DNA from: CAZUAQ01 sp964618455
GTDB taxonomy: Bacteria; Planctomycetota; Phycisphaerae; UBA1845; PWPN01
DNA length: 5,830 bases
NCBI GenBank assembly: GCA_964618455.1
Contig: CAZUAQ010000104.1
Span: forward strand, 1-5,830
Direction: 5' to 3'
Shown here: one piece after another, positions 1 through 5,830 of the stretch
Numbering within the stretch: position 1 is the first letter of the stretch
How the letters are laid out: every line of letters starts with the position of its first letter
Notes under the pieces: generated by a model
Seen by the model: only the letters and a program-made list of their open reading frames with translations
Database searches by the model: none
What the model was told of the DNA's origin: nothing
Translations under genes and position numbers: made by a program

Positions 1-33
1 AACAGGGTGTGGGTTCGATTCCCACCTTCGGCA
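1..33 (+). tRNA. 3' end of a tRNA, probably tRNA-Leu (partial)
   Basis: Only the 3' part of the gene lies in the window. The T arm is complete: stem GTGGG (9-13) and CCCAC (21-25) around the loop TTCGATT. It is followed by the 3' acceptor strand CTTCGGC (26-32) and discriminator A33. No CCA is encoded, because the next bases are ATC. The implied 5' acceptor strand GCCGAAG is typical of bacterial tRNA-Leu. The preceding AACAGGGT looks like the 3' side of a long class II variable arm, which also fits Leu. The anticodon is outside the window, so the amino acid identity is an inference. Confidence 0.8.
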
Positions 34-100
34 ATCCACAATCGGAAATCTCTCGCGCCGTCACGATCACTCCCGCCGGTATCCCGACCTGTCTTCACCA

Positions 101-199
101 GATTCCCCGGAGTAACTTAAGGAATCGAACGATTTTCTTGGCCGCTCCCGGCCCCCAAACGGCCTTCTGTGCCAGCCGATGATTCCTAAGATCCTTTTT
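101..199 (+). terminator. Structured region after the tRNA; possible terminator or RNA switch
   Basis: CTTA plus GGAATC (116-126, with A120 bulged) can pair with GATTCC plus TAAG (181-190). This encloses an inner GGCCG/CGGCC hairpin (140-144 with 160-164). A run of five T follows at 195-199, four bases after the stem. This could terminate the upstream tRNA transcript. The same GGAATC (121-126) can instead pair with GATTCC at 101-106, so two exclusive folds are possible. The T run is short and offset from the stem, so the call is weak. No coding region is supported between 34 and 240. Confidence 0.3.
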
Positions 200-240
200 A
201 ACATGACCGTGCGACCAAGGATCCGCATCGATCCCCAGGC

Positions 241-280
241 TTGAAATCCGTTCATAAGTTGGCTATATATAGTTCATAAG
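241..280 (+). promoter_or_regulatory. Candidate promoter overlapped by a GTTCATAAG direct repeat
   Basis: TTGAAA (241-246) lies exactly 17 bases before TATATA (264-269), a good match to a housekeeping sigma-70-type promoter reading right, with transcription expected near 276. Two exact copies of GTTCATAAG (250-258 and 272-280) are 22 bases apart. One sits in the spacer between the boxes and the other covers the expected start. Between them is the 10-base perfect palindrome CTATATATAG (263-272). Same-face repeats straddling a -10 box are what a repressor operator would look like. No regulator gene is in the window. Confidence 0.4.
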
Positions 281-303
281 AGCATTTGGCATGCTGAGGG
301 TTT

Positions 304-348
304 GTCGGTGACGGCCGGCCTGAAGGCAGTATCGAATGCGTCACCGGC
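304..348 (+). other. Stem-loop downstream of the 241-269 promoter
   Basis: GTCGGTGAC (304-312) and GTCACCGGC (340-348) pair over nine positions with one G-U. The 27-base loop begins with the palindrome GGCCGGCC (313-320). There is no T run after it, so it does not look like an intrinsic terminator. It lies in the leader of any transcript from the promoter at 241-269 and spans the small frame at 308-370. Confidence 0.35.
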
Positions 349-370
349 GGTCTCGCGGCGGCCTCGATAG
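308..370 (+). CDS. Possible 20-residue small ORF with a ribosome-binding site
   Basis: A GTG start at 308 is preceded by GAGGG (296-300) with a seven-base gap, the same core and spacing seen at the larger genes in this window. The frame reads MTAGLKAVSNASPAVSRRPR and stops with TAG at 368-370. It would be the first open frame of a transcript starting near 276, and its start lies inside a stem-loop, so it could be a leader peptide. It is very short, has no recognisable motif, and may be chance in GC-rich DNA. I do not recognise it. Confidence 0.15.
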   Translation: MTAGLKAVSNASPAVSRRPR

Positions 371-401
371 CTTGTGAGATTTCACAAGATGATCTTGTGA
401 A
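371..401. promoter_or_regulatory. Operator-like array of three alternating CTTGTGA half-sites
   Basis: CTTGTGA (371-377), its complement TCACAAG (382-388) and CTTGTGA again (394-400) alternate in orientation. The last two lie within a perfect inverted repeat: TTCACAAGAT (381-390), a single central G391, and ATCTTGTGAA (392-401). The first two form a second inverted repeat with a four-base spacer. The centre of the large palindrome is about 62 bases before the start predicted for the promoter at 418-446, a position typical of activators such as CRP. The half-site recalls TGTGA of CRP, but the spacings differ. The protein that binds is unknown. Confidence 0.55.
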
Positions 402-417
402 TTGCGCCGACGCGGCA

Positions 418-446
418 TAGACGAACCCCACGGTGAATGGTATAAT
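418..446 (+). promoter_or_regulatory. Strong extended -10 promoter for a candidate small RNA
   Basis: TATAAT (441-446) is a perfect -10 box, and TG at 438-439 followed by one base makes it an extended -10. TAGACG (418-423) is a 4/6 match to the -35 consensus at exactly 17 bases. Transcription would start near 452-454. The three-half-site array at 371-401 lies just upstream. In this GC-rich DNA a perfect extended -10 with correct spacing is unlikely to be chance. Confidence 0.6.
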
Positions 447-452
447 TTGAAG

Positions 453-570
453 ACCGAAGGATCTCGCTCGTCAACCATCACGGACCTCATACGGGTCCGA
501 TTAACGATCTTCCACTCGCTGCGGCACCCTTGACCGCGCCAATACTTACGGGGTGCCGCACGCCTTTTTT
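453..570 (+). ncRNA. Candidate small non-coding RNA of about 118 nt
   Basis: The predicted transcript runs from the extended -10 promoter to the T run at 565-570. It contains no ATG, and I see no usable start codon with a ribosome-binding site, so it is probably not translated. A hairpin is formed by CGGACC (481-486) and GGTCCG (494-499) with a seven-base loop. A terminator hairpin follows at 518-563. The first 28 bases and the stretch 500-517 appear single-stranded and could be target-pairing regions. I do not recognise it as 6S RNA, SRP RNA, tmRNA or RNase P RNA. Both ends are inferred from sequence signals. Confidence 0.45.
518..570 (+). terminator. Intrinsic terminator of the candidate small RNA
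   Basis: TGCGGCACCC (520-529) and GGGTGCCGCA (551-560) form a perfect ten-pair stem. T530-G550 can add a wobble pair inside, and G518-C563 with C519-G562 extend it outside around a bulged C561. Six T follow at 565-570, one base after the extended stem. The loop is long, about 20 bases, which is unusual for a terminator, but the T run supports the call for rightward transcription only. Confidence 0.6.
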
Positions 571-616
571 ACCGGCCCGATCGGATCCCCGAATGCCCCG
601 GTAACCGACTGATCAT

Positions 617-629
617 TCACTCTGAGTGA
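617..629. repeat. Short odd palindrome
   Basis: TCACTC (617-622) and GAGTGA (624-629) form a perfect inverted repeat around T623. It lies about 70 bases before the -35 box proposed for the tRNA-Phe promoter. It could be a protein site, but its length alone does not rule out chance. Confidence 0.2.
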
Positions 630-700
630 CATGTGACTTCATTCTCTGCTTTACGCGAATCGGCATCTCCCGCTTGATGTGCGGCATGCTTCTGCGTTGC

Positions 701-729
701 TTGACGCCGTGAAATCACAGTCGTACACT
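701..729 (+). promoter_or_regulatory. Promoter of tRNA-Phe
   Basis: TTGACG (701-706, five of six consensus bases) and TACACT (724-729, four of six) are separated by exactly 17 bases. Transcription would start near 736, giving a leader of about 93 nt that processing would remove before the mature tRNA 5' end. No better -35/-10 pair is visible closer to the tRNA. Confidence 0.5.
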
Positions 730-828
730 GCCTAGCTCGCTTGAATCGGCCCGAATGGCCCGTGAGTGGCGAAAATGGGCCTCTCTCGCGCTGACGGGAG
801 ACGATTTCGGGTGCAGATGATCCGACAC

Positions 829-901
829 GGGTAGGTAGCTCAGTTGGTAGAGCAACGGATTGAAAATCCGTGTGTCGGCGGTTCAAATCCGCCCCTACCC
901 A
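829..901 (+). tRNA. tRNA-Phe (anticodon GAA)
   Basis: All cloverleaf parts are visible. The acceptor GGGTAGG (829-835) pairs perfectly with CCTACCC (894-900). The D stem is GCTC/GAGC (838-841 with 850-853). The anticodon stem ACGGA/TCCGT (855-859 with 867-871) carries loop TTGAAAA, placing anticodon GAA at 862-864. A five-base variable loop follows, then the T stem GGCGG/CCGCC with loop TTCAAAT. The discriminator is A901, as expected for Phe. CCA is not encoded (ATA follows), so a CCA-adding enzyme must complete it. It supplies phenylalanine for UUU and UUC codons. Confidence 0.97.
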
Positions 902-942
902 ATACTCCCCCTTCAATATGCTTCCCCGATCAATTGTGAATG

Positions 943-976
943 CACCGGAGACGCAGCCCGGCACCTTATTCCGGTG
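943..976 (+). other. Hairpin downstream of tRNA-Phe
   Basis: CACCGGA (943-949) and TCCGGTG (970-976) form a perfect seven-pair stem around a 20-base loop. It has no T run, so it may be a processing or stabilising structure in the tRNA trailer rather than a terminator. Confidence 0.3.
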
Positions 977-1001
977 AGCGGATATCTTCGAGCAGCTCAT
1001 G

Positions 1002-1046
1002 AAAAACCGTGGGCGTGTCGCGAATTAACGCCACACGCCCACGTTT
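1002..1046. terminator. Bidirectional terminator between tRNA-Phe and katG
   Basis: CGTGGGCGTGT (1008-1018) pairs perfectly with ACACGCCCACG (1033-1043). Inside, after one C-C mismatch, GCG (1020-1022) pairs with CGC (1029-1031) around loop AATTAA. On the minus strand the stem is followed, after one base, by five T (complement of A1002-A1006), a good intrinsic terminator about 70 nt past the katG stop. On the plus strand it is followed by TTTGCTT, a weaker tail that may end the tRNA-Phe transcript. Confidence 0.8.
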
Positions 1047-1111
1047 GCTTATGAAACGACAACAATCGCGGCCCTGTTGAGTCCACAGAGCCCGTCCGCG
1101 GTGCCCGGCGC

Positions 1112-3445
<2,334 letters not shown>

Positions 3446-3450
3446 GATGG

Positions 3451-3458
3451 TCCCTCTT
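3451..3458 (-). promoter_or_regulatory. Ribosome-binding site that sets the katG start
   Basis: The minus strand reads AAGAGGGA here, five bases before the ATG at 3443-3445. The frame stays open for another 172 codons upstream. This site, together with the signal peptide that follows the ATG, decides the start. Confidence 0.8.
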
Positions 3459-3548
3459 GGTATTTCAGTTTCGGTGAAAACATATCGCGTACGAAATGAG
3501 CAGAGCTCCGAATAGACGCAGACGACACCAGTGTGTGTCAGGGTACTT

Positions 3549-3570
3549 GTCTGAATGAAATATGTTAGAC
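3549..3570. repeat. Imperfect inverted repeat upstream of katG
   Basis: GTCT (3549-3552) and AGAC (3567-3570) form the outer arms of a 22-base element whose centre, AATGAAATATGTT, is AT-rich. A wobble pair and one further A-T pair extend the arms. It lies about 105 bases before the katG start. It could be a regulator site, but the arms are short. Confidence 0.2.
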
Positions 3571-3810
3571 CTTCCAGCAGGTGCCGGCAATGGTACGCAG
3601 GGAATGGGATGATCTCGCGCATTCGCATGCAAATCTCGCGACATCCAAGAATTCCCCAGCCTTGTCGAAGCTCCGTCGGCCCCTGGCCCAGCCGGTAAAC
3701 CGATAATTCATATTTTCCAATATTTTGAAAGGTCCCCTCGGGCTTGCCCCAACATGCTTCATGTGGCGGTCGATTTCTCCCCGTCGGCCATGGGAATGAA
3801 GCAATGGTAC

Positions 3811-3817
3811 GAGGGAG
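3811..3817 (+). promoter_or_regulatory. Ribosome-binding site that sets the DNRLRE gene start
   Basis: GAGGGAG lies seven bases before the ATG at 3825. The frame is open from 3744, but no comparable site precedes earlier starts, so 3825 is chosen. Confidence 0.8.
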
Positions 3818-3824
3818 AATCGTC

Positions 3825-4712
3825 ATGAACACGACTTTGGGATACAGGCCTGAACAGGGGATAACGACAGCAAGAGGGTTGGCGACGAAGAGCATTGTGG
3901 CCGTCATGATGGCGCAACTGCTTTGCGGGCAGGGGTGCCCAGCGCCTCCTCCCGGAGGCAACGGCGGCGGAACGGCTGTCTCGGGCAGCGGTGCCGGCGT
4001 CGTTTACATGTGGCTGGCCGCCGACCGCGATACATATATCTGGACCGGAGACTTCGGCATCCAGGACGCCAACTGGGGCGACAGCGACACGCTCGTCGTT
4101 GCATTCACGCAGGATGGCCGGACGGTCAAGCGGTCCTACATCAACTTCTCGCTGCCGGAATTTCCCGCCGGCACCGAGGTGCTTGAAGCCTACCTGAATG
4201 TTTATCACACGGGGGCGAACGAGGATGGCCAGACGGACGATGTCATGATCCCCGTTCAGCGAGCCAACCCGACCTGGAACCCGTTGACCTTGACGCCGGA
4301 CAACGAGCCGATCTTCGGCGCCGGCGGCGAGTTCGGGATCGATCTTCGCTCGCAGGACTGGTCGGGCTCGGAGAACATCGCGTTCCTCGTGCAGCAGATC
4401 ATGGCGGACCCGGACAACTTCGACGGGTTCGTGATGCACTGGCAGCCGTTCAGCGGGCTGCAGATCGAGAAGGGCTTCGCTTCCAACAACCACCGGTCGC
4501 GTACCGCCACGAGCATGGGGCTCGCTCCGCGCCTGCTCGTGAAGTTCCGTCTGCCCGACGGGTTCGACACCGGCGACGTCGTGTTGCCGGCGGGCCTGCC
4601 GACGGACACGGATCTCGGGTTCGCCGGCGTCCCGGTGACCGTCGCCCAGTTCGCCGGCGGCACGGACACCTGGCCGAGCAACTGGGATGTCGCCATCGCG
4701 GGCGTACCCTGA
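3825..4712 (+). CDS. Predicted DNRLRE-domain (CBM96-like) surface lipoprotein
   Basis: The 295-residue product appears exported and lipid-anchored. After a rather long n-region (R8, R17, K22), a short hydrophobic stretch (24-33) runs into LLCGQGC. C38, preceded by glycine and followed by a proline/glycine linker (39-58), is the likeliest lipidated cysteine, though the lipobox is not canonical. Residues 65-241 fit a single beta-rich DNRLRE domain: the opening DRDTYI, the RSYINFSLPEFPAG segment near 103-116, a strand like EAYLNVYH (121-128), and a closing APRLLVKF (234-241). Such domains bind carbohydrate or serve as extracellular modules; no catalytic residues are apparent. The last 50 residues (246-295) are glycine- and aspartate-rich with no recognised domain. 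It is divergent from katG and converges on the hydrolase gene. The domain call comes from pattern recognition, and the ligand is unknown. Confidence 0.75.
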   Translation: MNTTLGYRPEQGITTARGLATKSIVAVMMAQLLCGQGCPAPPPGGNGGGTAVSGSGAGVVYMWLAADRDTYIWTGDFGIQDANWGDSDTLVVAFTQDGRTVKRSYINFSLPEFPAGTEVLEAYLNVYHTGANEDGQTDDVMIPVQRANPTWNPLTLTPDNEPIFGAGGEFGIDLRSQDWSGSENIAFLVQQIMADPDNFDGFVMHWQPFSGLQIEKGFASNNHRSRTATSMGLAPRLLVKFRLPDGFDTGDVVLPAGLPTDTDLGFAGVPVTVAQFAGGTDTWPSNWDVAIAGVP

Positions 4713-4765
4713 TGCGAGATGATGCGATCAGCGGTTGGTTGACATAGATGACGTGCACGTACAAG

Positions 4766-4797
4766 CGGGGCCGGCTTCATCATCGAAGTCGGCCCCG
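4766..4797. terminator. Hairpin between convergent genes, probable shared terminator
   Basis: CGGGGCCGGCTTC (4766-4778) pairs with GAAGTCGGCCCCG (4785-4797) over 13 positions, with one G-T wobble and a six-base loop. It lies 53 bases past the upstream stop and 32 bases past the stop of the opposing gene. No T run follows on either strand, so it may act with another factor or simply protect both 3' ends. A ten-base palindrome, ACGTGCACGT (4751-4760), lies next to it. Confidence 0.6.
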
Positions 4798-4829
4798 TGC
4801 GTGTGAGCTAAGTTGAGGGAGTCGTCATT

Positions 4830-5714
4830 TCACTCCGCTCGTTCGATGCCGAATTCCGCATCCAGCCGCTCGCGCGTCAGCTCGATGGCGACCCCTTGGA
4901 GTTCAAAGCGGGTCAGCTCCGCCAGTTGAATTTCCGACGCCGTGTCGCCGCCGACGGGCTGCTGCAGGTAGTGATGGACGCCGCCTTCGATGATGACGTC
5001 CTCCGCCGGTGAATTCGGCATGAGGCTCTTCAGCGTGGCGGGCCATCCCTCCGCCGGGGAGATCTCGTCGAACTCGACCAGGATGTAGTAGCTCGGGATC
5101 TCGACGCTGCCGACCACGTTGGCGGGATCCAGCCCCAGCCAGAACGGGGATTCCGACGGCGCCCAGAAGAGCATCGTGTCCGGCCGGTCATCCTGGGCGG
5201 CGGCCATGGCCGCCATCGTGCCGCCGACGCTGTACCCGCCGATGGCGACCCGGTCGGGATCGAGATTCACGTCCAGTTCACCCTCGAACGCGAGATCCAG
5301 CGTCTGCAACGCGAGATCGGTGTTCCGCTTGTGGTACTCGAAATCAGTGAAGGTCAGCAATCGCGTGTCGGGGATGATGACAACATAGGCCCAGGACGCC
5401 AGGTTCTCATGCAGGCTCTGGTGATAGAACGCCTGCACGTTGGAGCCGAGCACCCAGAAGTACGAGGGCAGCGGGTCATCACCCGCGCCGACCGGCTCAA
5501 AGATGGTAATGCCGAACGGTTCGCCGTCGACGCCGTCCTGAATCTCCACCCGGCGCTCGTTGAACGCGAAGGGACCGAGTTCCGCCGGCGGTGCGTCGAA
5601 GTCGTTCCGCTCCCAGATCGGGAAGATGACCGCCTGGCCATCTTCAATCGAGCATCCGCACCAGAGTGTCCCCACCGTCAGAGCCGCCACCAAACCCAGC
5701 CATGTCCACCGCAT
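4830..5714 (-). CDS. Exported alpha/beta hydrolase (chlorophyllase/dienelactone hydrolase-like)
   Basis: The 294-residue product has the layout of a serine hydrolase of the chlorophyllase/dienelactone hydrolase/lipase group, which cleaves esters. The nucleophile elbow GGYSVGG places the catalytic serine at S162. The likely acid is D216 in VEFDEISPAEG and the likely base H247 in GGVHH. The strand and helix before the elbow (LASWAYVVIIPDT, 105-117) are typical. The usual His-Gly near the oxyanion hole is replaced by VLGS (88-91), which is unusual. Residues 1-21 form an export signal ending in LWCGCS, so it may be a lipoprotein anchored at C21, though tryptophan at -3 is atypical. The start is chosen for GGGAG seven bases upstream; a TTG 17 codons earlier is less likely. 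It is convergent with its left neighbour. The substrate is unknown. Confidence 0.8.
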   Translation of the reverse strand: MRWTWLGLVAALTVGTLWCGCSIEDGQAVIFPIWERNDFDAPPAELGPFAFNERRVEIQDGVDGEPFGITIFEPVGAGDDPLPSYFWVLGSNVQAFYHQSLHENLASWAYVVIIPDTRLLTFTDFEYHKRNTDLALQTLDLAFEGELDVNLDPDRVAIGGYSVGGTMAAMAAAQDDRPDTMLFWAPSESPFWLGLDPANVVGSVEIPSYYILVEFDEISPAEGWPATLKSLMPNSPAEDVIIEGGVHHYLQQPVGGDTASEIQLAELTRFELQGVAIELTRERLDAEFGIERAE

Positions 5715-5721
5715 GTGATAT

Positions 5722-5726
5722 CTCCC
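5722..5726 (-). promoter_or_regulatory. Ribosome-binding site that sets the hydrolase start
   Basis: The minus strand reads GGGAG here, seven bases before the ATG at 5712-5714. It precedes the start that gives a compact signal peptide and supports that start over the upstream TTG. Confidence 0.75.
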
Positions 5727-5746
5727 GTAAATCAGGACCTCGGTTA

Positions 5747-5762
5747 TGGATTCCCGGATCCA
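5747..5762. repeat. Inverted repeat upstream of the hydrolase gene
   Basis: TGGAT (5747-5751) and ATCCA (5758-5762) flank six bases, about 35-50 bases before the hydrolase start, where a promoter or operator would be expected. No clear -35/-10 pair is seen in the remaining upstream sequence to the window edge. Confidence 0.2.
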
Positions 5763-5830
5763 CAACTCGACAAATGGGCGTGTCCTGCTTCAGTCGGAAT
5801 TGGAGAAATCCGTCATTTGGGTTACACCTA

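Larger units (their letters stand above)
3446..3824. promoter_or_regulatory. Divergent intergenic region between katG and the DNRLRE gene
   Basis: These 379 bases must hold both promoters, but I see no convincing -35/-10 pair for either gene. The most AT-rich part is 3697-3730, with ATATTTT repeated at 3710-3716 and 3720-3726 and a GATAAT at 3702-3707 that lacks a partner -35. Nearer katG, TATGTT on the minus strand (complement of 3479-3484) could be a -10 but also lacks a good -35. Two weak inverted repeats are present, at 3524-3539 and 3549-3570. No textbook OxyR or PerR site was recognised. No protein-coding frame in it is supported. Confidence 0.5.

Noticed and set aside
67..255. 62-codon open frame on the minus strand
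   Set aside because: It has no ribosome-binding site before its start, low-complexity basic composition and no recognisable motif, and it overlaps structured non-coding sequence.
371..388. Canonical CRP or FNR site
   Set aside because: The half-sites resemble TGTGA, but the spacer between TGTGA and TCACA is four bases rather than CRP's six, and the half-site is not FNR's TTGAT.
617..1000. 127-codon open frame on the minus strand
   Set aside because: It runs antisense through tRNA-Phe. The peptide VGADLNRRHTDFQSVALPTE is the well-known false translation of a tRNA antisense strand.
860..1054. 64-codon open frame on the plus strand
   Set aside because: It starts inside the anticodon arm of tRNA-Phe and its N-terminus is tRNA sequence read as protein. 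It then runs through the terminator hairpin.
3565..3804. 79-codon minus-strand frame in the katG upstream region
   Set aside because: Its starts lack a well-spaced ribosome-binding site, the product matches nothing I know, and it occupies the region that must hold the divergent promoters.
3446..3961. Upstream extension of katG by 172 codons
   Set aside because: The frame is open by chance. The extension would overlap the start of the divergent gene and bury the signal peptide, while the ATG at 3443-3445 has a strong ribosome-binding site.
3759..4493. 244-codon minus-strand frame opposite the DNRLRE gene
   Set aside because: It is antisense to a gene with a good start, signal peptide and domain, and its own sequence shows no family features.

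Overview
The window is 5,830 bases of GC-rich bacterial chromosome. It holds two tRNA genes, three protein genes and about 800 bases of non-coding DNA between the tRNAs that is rich in regulatory-looking structure. Neither tRNA encodes its CCA end. All three proteins start with an export signal, and two look like lipoproteins with relaxed, glycine/cysteine-rich lipoboxes. One carries a DNRLRE (CBM96-like) domain. Together these suggest an environmental bacterium, possibly Planctomycetota. That is an inference from style, not from a marker gene.

Layout. Positions 1-33 are the 3' end of a tRNA, most likely tRNA-Leu. Positions 34-828 hold no convincing protein gene. This stretch has a hairpin set after the tRNA, a promoter-like TTGAAA/TATATA pair straddled by two GTTCATAAG repeats, and an array of three CTTGTGA half-sites upstream of a near-perfect extended -10 promoter. 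That promoter leads into about 118 nt with no start codon, closed by an intrinsic terminator, which makes it a candidate small RNA. A separate promoter then serves tRNA-Phe(GAA) at 829-901. A hairpin at 1008-1043 separates the tRNA from katG and probably terminates both.

katG (minus strand, 1112-3445) encodes an exported bifunctional catalase-peroxidase with all active-site residues. A 379-base spacer separates it from a divergent gene (plus strand, 3825-4712) for a predicted surface lipoprotein with a DNRLRE domain. That gene converges on a minus-strand gene (4830-5714) for an exported alpha/beta hydrolase, with a 13-bp hairpin between them.

The three proteins all appear to act outside the cytoplasm: peroxide removal, a carbohydrate-binding or adhesion-like surface protein, and an esterase-like hydrolase. 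Only katG and the DNRLRE gene share an upstream region, so co-regulation is possible for that pair. Nothing shows that the hydrolase belongs with them. The least explained part is the 240-570 interval, with its operator-like repeats and candidate RNA.
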